From the NCBI RefSeq assembly GCF_900566085.1, contig NZ_UPHT01000108.1, positions 1 to 38,950 on the forward strand: a stretch of DNA of 38,950 nt, given 5' to 3'. This DNA is from Mycobacterium attenuatum. Lineage in GTDB: Bacteria > Actinomycetota > Actinomycetes > Mycobacteriales > Mycobacteriaceae. The position numbers and the translations under genes were made by a program. This document shows, piece after piece, positions 8,069-16,699 of this stretch. Every line of letters begins with the position of its first letter. Within the stretch, counting starts at the first letter, position 1. The notes under the pieces are model-generated. The model was not told the DNA's origin. It did not search any database and worked only from the letters and a program-made list of their open reading frames with translations.

Positions 8069-8938
8069 ATGAACCACACCGCCCGCCCGGACGCACAGGC
8101 CCATCGCGGCGGCGACAACGACGCCCCGCAGCCCGCGGGCGGGCCGGAAACCAAGCGCCGAGCCGGCGTGATCGACTCGTTTCTGAAGTCACCCTTCGCT
8201 GGAATCGCGCCGTGGGCGCTGCTGTCGATCCTGTCCGGACCGGGCCGCTTCGAAGAGGCTGTCCTTGCCGCATTGGGGTTCTCGTTGCTGGTCATGCTGG
8301 CTGGCCTCATCCGGGGCATCAAGGTTCACGCCCTGGAGGTCTTCGGTGCGCTGTTCTTCGCGGCGCTGGCGGTGGTCGGATTGGTCGCGACGGACAGCAT
8401 GATCGGTTGGCTGGAACTGTGGTCGGGCGAACTGACCAACATTTGTCTGGCGAGTTTCGCCTGGTTCACCCTGCTGATCCGTAAGCCGTTCACCATGGCA
8501 TACGCCAAAGACACGACCCCCCAAGAGTATTGGGCCAGCCAGCTGTTTCGGCGAATCAATGCGGTGCTCACCGCGGTATGGGCAAGCGCGTTCACCTTCG
8601 CTGCCGCGGTCGGTTTCATCGGTGACTACGTCTTTCACGACCCCAGCAATTTCTGGACGGGCTGGATTCTGCAGCTGGCGGCCATCTTCTTTGCGGTGGC
8701 GGTCACCGAGTTCTACCCGGATTACGCCTCGGCCAGGCTCGACCTGGCCAACGGTGAACCGGTCCGGTTGCCGTCCACCGTCGGGCTCATCGAGTGGTTG
8801 CCCACGTTCGTCGTGGTCACCGGGATCGCGGGCCTGGTCACCGGCTCGGTCGATTTCGCAGTGGGTATCGCGCTGATCGTGACCGGCAGCGTGGCATCCG
8901 GCCTCGTCGTGAAGCTCTTCGCCGCGAGCCGGCCCTGA
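8069..8938 (+). CDS. Multi-pass membrane protein, divergent from PadR
   Basis: This 289-residue integral membrane protein begins with a polar, Gly/Pro-rich N terminus of about 35 residues and continues with seven or so hydrophobic helices: around WALLSILSG, AALGFSLLVMLAGLI, ALFFAALAVVGLV, ICLASFAWFTLLI, VWASAFTFAAAVGFI, LQLAAIFFAVAVTEF, TFVVVTGIAGLV and VGIALIVTGSVASGLV. I do not recognise the family. AGGAG lies 7 nt before the ATG. Its position opposite a PadR gene over a shared operator makes it the probable regulated target, perhaps in export or envelope stress, but no transporter signature is visible. Confidence 0.8.
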   Translation: MNHTARPDAQAHRGGDNDAPQPAGGPETKRRAGVIDSFLKSPFAGIAPWALLSILSGPGRFEEAVLAALGFSLLVMLAGLIRGIKVHALEVFGALFFAALAVVGLVATDSMIGWLELWSGELTNICLASFAWFTLLIRKPFTMAYAKDTTPQEYWASQLFRRINAVLTAVWASAFTFAAAVGFIGDYVFHDPSNFWTGWILQLAAIFFAVAVTEFYPDYASARLDLANGEPVRLPSTVGLIEWLPTFVVVTGIAGLVTGSVDFAVGIALIVTGSVASGLVVKLFAASRP

Positions 8939-9028
8939 CGCGAGCCGATACGTTGGTCCACAACGGAACCACGGCCGGGCTGCGCCCCACCGCTTGATCC
9001 GCAAGCGACTGATGAGAACTTCTCGACG

Positions 9029-9805
9029 CTAGGCCAGTCGACTTTGGGTATCACCGCTACCGGGCCGCCGGTTCGCGCCGCCGGTGACGGCCAGTACGGC
9101 CTCAGCCAGTTCCGAGCGGCACACCACCAGGTCCGGAAGCTTAGGATCCGCCCGGTTGTAGGCCAAGGCGGATCCGTCGATCCGAGAAGCGTGCAAACCG
9201 GCGGATCGGGCCACCGCCACCGGCGCGGCGGAGTCCCATTCGTATTGGCCTCCGGCGTGCACGTAGACATCGGCCAGCCCACGCACCACCGCTGCCACCT
9301 TGGCTCCGGCCGAACCCATTTCGGCCACCGTGGCGCCCAGCGCGTCGCGCACGGCCAGCGCGATAGCAGGCGCCCGGGTACGCGACACGACAATGCGTGG
9401 TCGACCGGATGCGGCGGGCGGTGGCGCCACGTGTGGTGTAGCCAGGGTGATGCCCTGCGCCGGCAGCGCCACGGCACCGGCAACGAGCGCACCGGCCTGC
9501 CACAGCGCCACATGCACCGCCCAGTCATCTCTTCCGGGTTCGGAGAACTCACGCGTACCGTCGAGCGGATCGATGATCCACACCCGGGCCGCCCGCAACC
9601 GCACCGGGTCGTCGGCACCCTCCTCGGACAGCACCGCATCGACGGGCCGCCGCATCGCCAGTGCGCGCATCAAGAAGTCATGGGATCGCTTGTCCCCCAC
9701 AGCTTTTCGCTCATGCGCAGCGACACCGGCGAACTCCTGACGGACGTCGAGCAGCAGCCGGCCGGCCTCGGCGGCCAGCCGTTCGGCAAGAGCGTGGTCA
9801 TCCAT
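9029..9805 (-). CDS. cysQ: Inositol-monophosphatase-family phosphatase, CysQ-like
   Basis: About 258 residues, probably a 3'-phosphoadenosine-5'-phosphate (PAP) phosphatase of sulfur assimilation with possible inositol-1-phosphate or fructose-1,6-bisphosphate activity, as reported for Rv2131c. LSEEGADDP supplies the first metal-binding Glu-Glu; WIIDPLDGTREF is the hallmark metal motif with the substrate loop; EWDSAAPVAVARSAG is the C-terminal Asp motif. The start at ATG 9805 (MDDHALAERLAAEAG) is chosen by the normal family N terminus; the frame is open upstream. It is the third leftward gene after the SDR and the flavoenzyme, 94 nt behind the latter, so cotranscription is possible. Confidence 0.85.
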   Translation of the reverse strand: MDDHALAERLAAEAGRLLLDVRQEFAGVAAHERKAVGDKRSHDFLMRALAMRRPVDAVLSEEGADDPVRLRAARVWIIDPLDGTREFSEPGRDDWAVHVALWQAGALVAGAVALPAQGITLATPHVAPPPAASGRPRIVVSRTRAPAIALAVRDALGATVAEMGSAGAKVAAVVRGLADVYVHAGGQYEWDSAAPVAVARSAGLHASRIDGSALAYNRADPKLPDLVVCRSELAEAVLAVTGGANRRPGSGDTQSRLA

Positions 9806-9899
9806 GGCGAACCGTTTTCTGCGTTTGGCAATCTTTGCCAAATTACCGCACCGCGGATCGGCTGATCGCCGTCCGGACGGGACGTATAGGCAAGCGGAT

Positions 9900-11084
9900 T
9901 CAGAGGCCGAACTGGTCCTCGATGATGCCCAGCCACACCTGGGCGCAGTCGATGGCAACCTTCTCGCTGATGAAGGCGTGCTGCGTCCCGGTGTACATAT
10001 CGCGGAACGCGCGTTCTAGACGACTGCCTTCGCGGATCGAGCTCGTCCCGGCGACCAGGTGCGCCCACTCCGCACAGCTTCGCGCGGTGTCGGTGGCGTA
10101 GACCGCCGCCGCGCGCATGTCGGCTCGCAACGGGGGGGTCAGGTCGTCACCGGCGGCGACCGCGGCTTCTGCGGTGGTGAACGCGTCGAGTACCAGCAGG
10201 CGCGCGGCCCGCCATGCCGCGACGTGGTGCGCGAGACCCTTCTGGAAGGTCGGGCGACTGGCCAATGGCGCCATGTCGCTCATCCGATACTTCGTGGCCG
10301 CCAGGTCGGCGACGTCGTCAAGCATGCTTTTACCCACCCCGAGCGCCCACGATGCATGACCGGCGGCGGTGACGGGCATCAGTCCCATCCGGGCGGCCGG
10401 GGAGCCGCCCCGGTAAGGCTCGCGGGTAAACAGCGGGAACGTTCGGCATTCCGGAACGAACACATCCTGGACGCCGTAGTCATAGGAGCCGGTTCCCTTG
10501 AGCCCCTGCACATACCAGCCGTCGTTGAACTGGATCTCGGCACGCGGAACCACGGCCACCCGCATGTCGGGGATGCCCTCGCTGATCCAGCGCATTTCGC
10601 CGTTGTCCACCGGGAAAAACCCCGCGGCGATGTATTGCGAATGACCGATGCCCGAGCCGAAGCTCCACGATCCGCTCAACCGGTAGCCGCCGTCCACGGC
10701 AATCCCCTGCCCGTTGGGGAAGAACTGGCCACCCATCGTGACGCGGTTGTCGTGGGAGCTGAACACCTCGGCAAATCCGTCGTCGGGCAGATACGTCGCG
10801 GCGGCGAACCGCGACGGCAGGTTGGCGATCCCGATCCATCCGAAAGACCCATCTTGCCAGGCCATTTCGATCCAGGTCTCGATCATGTCGGCCAATGGCG
10901 GCTCGACACCGCCGGCCGCGACGGGACTGAGCGCCGTCATCAGCCCGGTGGCCCACATAGCCTCGACGGTCGGATCGGTCAGCGTACGGTTTCGCTCGGA
11001 TTCGGCGGCCTCGGCCCGCACCAGTTCGCGCATCCCGCGCGCCAATGCGACGACCCGCCCGCCCGCTTCGGCTGTCGGCGTCAT
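9900..11084 (-). CDS. Acyl-CoA dehydrogenase-fold flavoprotein (HsaA-like monooxygenase type)
   Basis: About 394 residues from ATG 11084, with AGGA 6-7 nt upstream. The fold is acyl-CoA dehydrogenase: an N-terminal helical domain (EAMWATGLMTALSPVAAGG), a middle beta domain (YRLSGSWSFGSGIGHSQYIAAG, read in parts, and VQGLKGTGSYDYGVQDVFVP) and a C-terminal helical bundle (ATDTARSCAEWAHLVAGTSSI). The SGSWSFGSG and GTGSYD segments are typical of the group D flavin-dependent monooxygenases and 'acyl-CoA dehydrogenase-like' hydroxylases such as HsaA. The usual catalytic Glu of true dehydrogenases is not obvious. A monooxygenase of this kind would need reduced flavin from a partner reductase, and none is adjacent. 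It lies 20 nt behind the SDR gene and is likely in one operon with it. Confidence 0.8.
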   Translation of the reverse strand: MTPTAEAGGRVVALARGMRELVRAEAAESERNRTLTDPTVEAMWATGLMTALSPVAAGGVEPPLADMIETWIEMAWQDGSFGWIGIANLPSRFAAATYLPDDGFAEVFSSHDNRVTMGGQFFPNGQGIAVDGGYRLSGSWSFGSGIGHSQYIAAGFFPVDNGEMRWISEGIPDMRVAVVPRAEIQFNDGWYVQGLKGTGSYDYGVQDVFVPECRTFPLFTREPYRGGSPAARMGLMPVTAAGHASWALGVGKSMLDDVADLAATKYRMSDMAPLASRPTFQKGLAHHVAAWRAARLLVLDAFTTAEAAVAAGDDLTPPLRADMRAAAVYATDTARSCAEWAHLVAGTSSIREGSRLERAFRDMYTGTQHAFISEKVAIDCAQVWLGIIEDQFGL

Positions 11085-11104
11085 GGGGCTTCCTATCACT
11101 TGTC

Positions 11105-11896
11105 TCAGTCGGGAAAACCGAAAAGGCGGACAACGCCGTGATCGCGTCCGGCCGTGTAGCCGCCGTCGACGGCAATGGCCTGACCCGTCACGAAGGACGC
11201 CTGCGTCGACACCAAGAAGGCGGCCACGGCCGCGATCTCCTCGGGGCGGCCCAGCCGGCGGAGGGCATGCTCGGTGACGATGGAGGCCTTCGGGCTTTCC
11301 ATCCCGGGCATCCCGAAGACGCTTTCGGTCATCGGCGTGGTGATGAAGCCCGGGCAGACGGCGTTGGCGCGGATACCGCTCGGCCCGTAGTCGAGCGCAA
11401 TGTTCTTGGTCAGCAACACCACACCGCCCTTGGCGGCGTTGTAGGAGCTACCGCCGGCCGTGCCTTCCAGACCCTCGATACTGGCCAGCGTCACGATCGA
11501 GCCGCGCTCGCCATCGATGCGGGACTGCTCGATCATCCTGGCCAGTGCGGCCTTGGCAACCAGGAACGTTGCTGTCAAGTTGATCCCGATGACCCGGTCC
11601 CACTCTGATCGGGGCAACAGGTGCACCGGGCCGCCCCCGGCGACCCCGGCCGAGTGCACGACCCCGTCGAGGCGGTCGGGCACGGCGTCCATAACGGCGG
11701 CGACGGCGGTTTCGTCGGTTACATCGGCCGCCACGAACGTGAATTGCCGACCGAGGTCCTCGGGCGGGGCGACGAGGTCGGCGCCGATGACCGAACCGCC
11801 GTCGTCCAGCAGGCGACGGGCGGTCGCCAGGCCGATGCCCGAGGCCGCGCCCGTCACGACGAACGTGCGCGAGCGGGCACGTTCAGCGTTGCCCAC
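11105..11896 (-). CDS. Short-chain dehydrogenase/reductase (SDR)
   Basis: A classical SDR of 263 residues starts at GTG 11896, preceded by CAGGA at 7 nt; the reading frame stays open far upstream by chance. The cofactor motif is VVTGAASGIGLATA, followed by ADVTD, HSAGVAGG (the NAG-like motif), a catalytic Ser in the strand VTLASIEGLEG, and YNAAKGG (YxxxK). The C terminus ends GQAIAVDGGYTAG, as in the FabG-like group. It would oxidise or reduce a hydroxyl/keto group with NAD(P). It forms a leftward unit with the flavoenzyme behind it and is divergent from the haloalkane dehalogenase gene. The substrate cannot be told from sequence. Confidence 0.88.
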   Translation of the reverse strand: MGNAERARSRTFVVTGAASGIGLATARRLLDDGGSVIGADLVAPPEDLGRQFTFVAADVTDETAVAAVMDAVPDRLDGVVHSAGVAGGGPVHLLPRSEWDRVIGINLTATFLVAKAALARMIEQSRIDGERGSIVTLASIEGLEGTAGGSSYNAAKGGVVLLTKNIALDYGPSGIRANAVCPGFITTPMTESVFGMPGMESPKASIVTEHALRRLGRPEEIAAVAAFLVSTQASFVTGQAIAVDGGYTAGRDHGVVRLFGFPD

Positions 11897-12076
11897 GGCC
11901 GGTCCTGTCTGGAAGCCGGTGGTCGATCTCGACCATGAGATCTCCTGTCTGGGCGCAGCCCGTACTTCCGCACATGCTAGACGCAGCCGAAATTCCGCCC
12001 GGCCGGCCCACCGGCACCTCGCGGCAGCATGGCAGGCTTGCCTCAGCAGACCATGCCGCCGCGAAGGAGCTGACCG

Positions 12077-12982
12077 ATGGATGTCGTGAGAACACCGGAT
12101 GCCCGGTTCGAGAACCTGGTCGGCTACCCGTTCGCACCGCACTATCTTGAGGTGGCGGCAACCGGTACTCCGGCCGTGCGCATGCACTATGTCGACGAGG
12201 GTCCCACCGATGGACCGCCGATCGTCCTGCTGCATGGCGAGCCCACCTGGAGCTACCTGTACCGGACGATGATCCCGCCGCTGGCCCGGGCCGGCCACCG
12301 GGTCCTGGCGCCCGACCTGATCGGCTTCGGCCGTTCCGACAAGCCAACCCGCATCGAGGAATACACCTATCTGCGTCATGTCGAATGGGTGACATCGTGG
12401 CTTGAGAATCTCGATCTGAAGGGTGTCACGCTCTTCGTGCAAGATTGGGGATCGCTGATCGGGCTGCGTATCGCCGCCGAGCAGGATGCCCGGATAGCGG
12501 CACTGGTGGTGGCGAACGGCTTTCTTCCCACCGCACAGCAACGCACGCCGCCCGCCTTCTACATCTGGCGGGCATTCGCGCGCTACTCCCCCGTGCTGCC
12601 CGCGGGTCGCATCGTCGACACCGGTACCGTGCGCAAGGTTTCGGCCGAGGTGCGAGCCGGCTACGACGCTCCGTTCCCCGACAAGAGGTATCAGGCAGGC
12701 GCGCGGGCCTTTCCCCAGTTGGTACCGACCTCGGCCAACGACCCCGCCATTCCGGCCAACCGCGCCGCCTGGGACGCACTGGGCCGGTGGGACAAGCCAT
12801 TTCTTGCCATCTTCGGCAAACGCGACCCGATCCTGGGACGAGCCGACCGCCCGCTGATCAACCACATACCGGGCGCGGCGGGTCAGCCGCACGCCCGCAT
12901 CAACGCCAGCCACTTCATCCAGGAGGACAGCGGACCGGAGCTGGCCGAACGGATTGTCTCCTGGCAGCAGGCGCTTCGATGA
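12077..12982 (+). CDS. dhmA: Haloalkane dehalogenase
   Basis: This 301-residue alpha/beta hydrolase shows the haloalkane dehalogenase signature throughout. HGEPTWSYLYRTMIPPL has the Glu/Trp pair of the HGEPTW motif; PDLIGFGRSDKP follows; FVQDWGSLIGL holds the nucleophile Asp123 and halide-binding Trp124. IFGKRDPILG supplies the acid region and NASHFIQED the catalytic His. Water-driven cleavage of a C-halogen bond is the family reaction; the natural substrate in mycobacteria is unknown. AAGGAG lies 7 nt before ATG. The last four bases overlap the start of the small membrane protein (ATGA), so the two are translationally coupled. It resembles M. tuberculosis Rv2296. Confidence 0.9.
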   Translation: MDVVRTPDARFENLVGYPFAPHYLEVAATGTPAVRMHYVDEGPTDGPPIVLLHGEPTWSYLYRTMIPPLARAGHRVLAPDLIGFGRSDKPTRIEEYTYLRHVEWVTSWLENLDLKGVTLFVQDWGSLIGLRIAAEQDARIAALVVANGFLPTAQQRTPPAFYIWRAFARYSPVLPAGRIVDTGTVRKVSAEVRAGYDAPFPDKRYQAGARAFPQLVPTSANDPAIPANRAAWDALGRWDKPFLAIFGKRDPILGRADRPLINHIPGAAGQPHARINASHFIQEDSGPELAERIVSWQQALR

Positions 12983-13401
12983 GTCCGGGGCAGAATTCGG
13001 CGTCGCCGGCCACCGCCAGTGCCGGCGCATCGCGTGACTCCAACCAGATCGCCGCGTATCGGATCGCCGCGCTCTTGATCGGCGTGGGCACCGTTCATTT
13101 CGTGGCGCCCAAACCGTTCGACGACATCATCCCCGCCGAACTGCCCGGCAACCCGCGCCTCTACACGTGGGTATCGGGTGTCGCCGAGTTGGTCATCGGA
13201 GCGCTGTTGCTGCCGCGACGCACCCGGCGCCGGGCTGCACTGGCGGCCGCGGGATTGTTCGTGGCGGTCTTTCCGGGCAATCTCAACATGGTCCGGCTGT
13301 GGTGGGACAAGCCCTGGCCGATGCGGATCATCGCGCTGGCGCGGCTGCCGTTGCAGATACCCATGATCACCACCGCGCTCAGGGTCAGCCGTAACAGTTA
13401 G
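12979..13401 (+). CDS. Small DoxX-like membrane protein
   Basis: The 140-residue protein has a polar N terminus of about 25 residues and four hydrophobic segments: IAALLIGVGTVHFVAP, TWVSGVAELVIGALLLP, ALAAAGLFVAVFPGNL and a final IIALARLPLQIPMITTAL. The arrangement, with FPGNLNM between segments 3 and 4, is that of DoxX-like four-helix proteins. Its ATG overlaps the stop of the dehalogenase gene by four bases, a sign of translational coupling. It corresponds in position to Rv2297 behind Rv2296. Role unknown; a membrane partner of the dehalogenase is only a guess from the coupling. Confidence 0.75.
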   Translation: MSPGQNSASPATASAGASRDSNQIAAYRIAALLIGVGTVHFVAPKPFDDIIPAELPGNPRLYTWVSGVAELVIGALLLPRRTRRRAALAAAGLFVAVFPGNLNMVRLWWDKPWPMRIIALARLPLQIPMITTALRVSRNS

Positions 13402-13616
13402 GTTCCGCAACGGCAGGCGAAGCCGGCCGGCGCCTCGCGGATGAACCGAAATAGCCGTGGCAGCACGCGGTTTGAAGCCCAGCGCACCAGCCCTGGCCCG
13501 AAGTCTCGCCATGAATTCGTCATGGCGGGCCGCATCGCCCTGCGCCAGGGCGACCAGACCGCGTAGCCGCAGCAGTGGCAGTTCGTGACGACGAAGCCGA
13601 AGCTGTCGTGTCTTAG

Positions 13617-13678
13617 CGCGAGCAGCCGCAAAAGCCACCGACACGCCGAGCGTGCGGGGGCTTTTGCGGCTGCTCGCG
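13617..13678. repeat. Perfect 20-bp inverted repeat with nested stem
   Basis: The left arm (13617-13636) begins CGCGAGCAGCCG and the right arm (13659-13678) is its exact reverse complement. The 22-nt loop contains a second small dyad, CACGC-CGA-GCGTG (13642-13654). Similar long GC-rich dyads occur between genes in mycobacteria. Here it sits inside the cyclase wreck, next to the 9-bp tandem repeats, and could act as a bidirectional terminator between the dehalogenase operon and the leftward KAS III operon. Confidence 0.75.
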
Positions 13679-13692
13679 GTAGGCGCCAGGCT

Positions 13693-13737
13693 TCCCCGAC
13701 CTCTCCGACCTCCCCGACCTACCCGACCTACCCGACC
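13693..13737. repeat. Five tandem 9-bp repeats
   Basis: Five consecutive copies of TMCCCGACC (one with TCTCCGACC) occupy 13693-13737, between two surviving pieces of the cyclase pseudogene. The expected middle part of the TPR region is missing here, so the repeat marks a deletion joint. Confidence 0.8.
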
Positions 13738-14693
13738 TCCAATTTGGCATAACTTCCGGCGTAGAACAGGCCGACCGCGAGCGCTGGATCGCCGATGGAT
13801 TCGATCAAGGCGATGAATTCGCCGGCCAGCCGCGCGAGCGTGTCCGTTGACGGCCAGCGCCACGATGTTTGGGGCATGCCAATCGCCAGGGAGATCTCGT
13901 CGTGGGCTTCGGCGCATAGTTCCCGCAGCTCGTCAATGCCGGTATCGCTGGCATTGCCGCCAGCGCGCAATGCGTTGGAGCGCAACAGGTTTTCTGTGCA
14001 TTCTGCATCCCCACCCGACCCGGATCGGTTGTGGGCAGGCCTTCGGCCGCACTGCGCGCCCGTTGCCAGCTGGTCCGGGCCGACGCGAGATCGCGGTGTC
14101 TGGACCAACCTCCGGTGCGCATGTGCCAGGCGAATGCGGCGCGCGCGTCGCCGGCGGCTTCGAAGTGCTCGGCGAAAAGCGGCATCACGGGTGTGCGATT
14201 CGCAGTAGGTGGTGACTACCGCCACGCCACGGCCGACCCCCAACCGGGTCGCCGCAGCGACGGTGCGGCTCCAGGTGCGCCGTCGATTCGCTCAACATGA
14301 CGCCGTCAGGCAGGCCCGCAGCGCGTGATCCTCGAGAGCGGCCGGTGCCCCGACTACCGCCATGATGCCGTCACCGGTGAACTTGTCGACCGTGTCGCCG
14401 TACGCGCTGCACCGCGCTGCCCGAGCGGATAAACACCTCGGTCATGGTCTCACGCAGCCGCTCAGCGTGGGGCCACCATGTCCATCGAGCCCACCACATC
14501 GGCGAACAAGGCCGTGACCTGCTTGTACTCCGCTGATCGGGGGCTACGGGTCAGTGGCGTAGCGCATTCGCTGCAGAACTTCGCGGTGGCGGCCGCCCCG
14601 TTGCCACACGACCGGCAGGAGGCGTGGCTGCGAAGGCTCCACTGACGTCCACCTCGGTACCGTGGCACTGCCCGAGACGCTGGGTCTACATAT

Positions 14694-15587
14694 TCACCCG
14701 ACGACGCGGGGCGGCTGACGATACAGCGCTGCACCCGCGGTCACGCCGGCACCGGCAGCCACGAACAGCACCTGGGCGCCCGCGGGCAAGCTGTCGACCT
14801 GGCCTTCGAAAGCGGCGGCCAGCGCCGCGGTGTGCATGTTCTCGTCGTCGGCCACGTGGATCAGCATTACCGGCACCCCGAGCCGCTCGCCCAGCGCCAC
14901 GCGGAACCCCTGCCGTGGCGGGGCAGCAACGATCATGTCGATGGCCGAAAGCCGCACGGAATGTGCCGCCAGGCAGGCGGTAACCGCCCGGGCTGCCGCG
15001 GCGGCGAACTGATCATCGATGCCAGCCGACTCGCTGAACCGAAGAACATTGCGGGCATCGGCGAAACCGACTGTGGTGCAGAATGTCTCGTCGGCCGCCG
15101 CGTCGTCCAGGTTCGCCCACGAAACGCGGCTCAAACCGTAGTCGTCGTTGGTCCAGCCACACAACAACGCGGCTCCGGCGGCCGAGAACGGGAAGTGCTC
15201 GCTCATCCCGTGCCCCGGATCGGCGTCGCTGGCCACGATCAGCGCGCGGTGGATGCTGTGGGTGCGCAAAAATCCGTCGACGATCTGCAGGGCGGTCAAC
15301 ACACCGCAGGAACCGTTAGCGATGTCGAAGGAGAACGTGCCGTGCGCATCGGCGTGGGGATCCTCGGGATTGGCCCCGATATCGTCCTGGATGAGGGCCG
15401 CCAGCGCGGGTTCGCCCAGATTCCGGTCACGGTAGATGCCCGCGTTAACGACCAAATCCAACTCGTCGGGATCGCAGCCCGCTCGCTGCAGACAATCCTT
15501 GGCCGCGGTGACGGCCAGGTGCAGCGCGCTGTGGCGATGCAGCAGGCCCGGGTGCGCGAGGTCGACTCGGTCAATGACTGTGCCCAT
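14694..15587 (-). CDS. KAS III-like protein lacking the catalytic His (second of a pair)
   Basis: This 297-residue thiolase-fold protein belongs to the FabH-like group but is short, beginning directly at the first helix of the usual domain (SALHLAVTAAKDCLQRAG). The Cys motif is kept (ANGSCGVLTAL, Cys94). Where KAS III enzymes have a His in an HQ motif, it reads IDMIVAAPPRQGF, so the His is missing; an Asn remains at DDENMHTAAL. It overlaps the end of the upstream KAS III gene by 17 nt (15571-15587), so the two are probably translated together and may form a heterodimer, as PqsB/PqsC do. It is last in the unit nitroreductase, KAS III, KAS III-like, behind a DosR-type box. The acyl substrate is unknown. 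Confidence 0.8.
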   Translation of the reverse strand: MGTVIDRVDLAHPGLLHRHSALHLAVTAAKDCLQRAGCDPDELDLVVNAGIYRDRNLGEPALAALIQDDIGANPEDPHADAHGTFSFDIANGSCGVLTALQIVDGFLRTHSIHRALIVASDADPGHGMSEHFPFSAAGAALLCGWTNDDYGLSRVSWANLDDAAADETFCTTVGFADARNVLRFSESAGIDDQFAAAAARAVTACLAAHSVRLSAIDMIVAAPPRQGFRVALGERLGVPVMLIHVADDENMHTAALAAAFEGQVDSLPAGAQVLFVAAGAGVTAGAALYRQPPRVVG

Positions 15588-16671
15588 ACCGGCTCACCAT
15601 ATTTTCATCCAGGGTCATTAGGACGATCCCTATTTCCAGCCCGGATGCCAACGCGATCAGCGCTATCCGCTCCCCGGGCGCGATGTGTCCGGCCTCGAGT
15701 TCCTCGACCAGGGCCACCGTGTGGGTGGTCGATGCCGTGTTGCCGTAGCGGTCGACGGTGATCACCGCGTCGTGCCGGGGCTTGTCGCCAAAGGACTGCG
15801 ACATTCGGGCCATTCCCTTGCGAATTGCCCGTGCCGACGTCTGATGGGTGATCACGTGATCGATGTCGTGAATCGAAATGCCGGCGGTATCAAGGACTTC
15901 CTGTAACAGCAGCGGCGTGTTTTCCATCGCGGCCCGGTGGATGGCGCGGGCGTTGGTGAACATCCGCGCGCCCGGGTCGTGTCCGCGTGGGTAGGCCAGG
16001 CACAGTCGGCTGTAGTCGGCAACGGTAGTGAACCCGGCCAGAGCGATTCCCGCCGAACCGACGGGCGCGCGCTCCAGCAGCAGCGCCGCACCGGCATCGC
16101 CGAGGGTCAACGAGGCCAGCTCCTTGCTCATGATGTTGCGAATATGGCGCGCGGCGTTATGGCTGAGCTGGGAAATGTATTCGCCACTGACGACCAGTCC
16201 GCGCTCGACCACACCCTGCCGAATCCAGTTGTTCAGAATCGTTACCCCGGTGAGCATTCCGGCGCAGGCATTGGATACATCGAACGTCATTGCCCGCCCG
16301 GCCCCGATGGCGCGGGCGACGGCGCTGCTCATGGTCGGCTCCAGCCATTGTGTGAGGCCGCCGCGGAACTTGGTGATGCTGCAGTTGATCACCACATCCA
16401 GCGCCGCCGGGTCCTGCCGCGCGGCAGCCAGCGCGTTCAGCGCCGCGGAAGTGGCCAGGGAGTAGGAATCCTCATCGCCCACCGACACCCGGCGCTCCCG
16501 GATTCCGGTCAGCCGTTCCAGGTCGATGTGAGTGTGATGACGGGTGGTTGACATCAATTCGTCTGTGGTGAGATGTGTCTCGGGCAGATGCCGACCGGCG
16601 CCGGCGACCCGGGTGACGAACGGCACCTGCGGGCCGTTTGCGGCCTCCATTACCAGCCAATGTCGCGTCAT
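15571..16671 (-). CDS. 3-oxoacyl-ACP synthase III (FabH-like)
   Basis: This 366-residue beta-ketoacyl synthase III has a complete Cys-His-Asn triad: Cys136 in DVSNACAGML, His276 in DHVITHQTSA and Asn311 in DRYGNTAST. The N terminus (VAGAGRHLPETHLTTDEL, then LERLTGIRERR) is typical. Such enzymes start or extend acyl chains by decarboxylative Claisen condensation; many stand-alone copies serve polyketide, alkylquinolone or hydrocarbon routes rather than housekeeping fatty-acid synthesis. The start is ATG 16671, 28 nt behind the nitroreductase gene, and its 3' end overlaps the second KAS III-like gene. Because it is in a unit with an Acg-type nitroreductase behind a DosR-type box, hypoxic induction is likely (inference). 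Confidence 0.88.
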   Translation of the reverse strand: MTRHWLVMEAANGPQVPFVTRVAGAGRHLPETHLTTDELMSTTRHHTHIDLERLTGIRERRVSVGDEDSYSLATSAALNALAAARQDPAALDVVINCSITKFRGGLTQWLEPTMSSAVARAIGAGRAMTFDVSNACAGMLTGVTILNNWIRQGVVERGLVVSGEYISQLSHNAARHIRNIMSKELASLTLGDAGAALLLERAPVGSAGIALAGFTTVADYSRLCLAYPRGHDPGARMFTNARAIHRAAMENTPLLLQEVLDTAGISIHDIDHVITHQTSARAIRKGMARMSQSFGDKPRHDAVITVDRYGNTASTTHTVALVEELEAGHIAPGERIALIALASGLEIGIVLMTLDENMVSRYGHSH

Positions 16672-16699
16672 GGGCGCGACCTCCTTCCGGCGGTTCCGG

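Larger units (their letters stand above)
13403..14700 (-). pseudogene. Remnant of an adenylate cyclase/ATPase/TPR regulator
   Basis: Pieces of one large leftward gene lie in order in different frames. A zinc-ribbon N terminus (CRSCGNGAAATAKFCSECA) and the start of a class III cyclase domain (YKQVTALFADVVGSMDM) are followed after a frame change by ERLRETMTEVFI and DKFTGDGIMAVVGAPAALED. Then there is a jump to the domain end (GVMLSESTAHL), and the AAA ATPase core, several hundred residues, is gone. TPR-like C-terminal pieces follow (FEAAGDARAAFAWHMRTGG, IDELRELCAEAHDEISLAIG, LFYAGSYAKLEVG), then a repeat-rich gap, then the very C terminus (LRLRGLVALAQGDAARHDEF). Several frameshifts and at least two large deletions make it non-functional. 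Intact relatives join cyclase, AAA and TPR domains as signalling proteins in mycobacteria. Confidence 0.75.

Noticed and set aside
11105..13030. One leftward open frame of 641 codons covering the SDR and beyond
   Set aside because: Only the last 263 codons match a protein family; the upstream part is antisense to the haloalkane dehalogenase gene and is chance GC-rich open frame.
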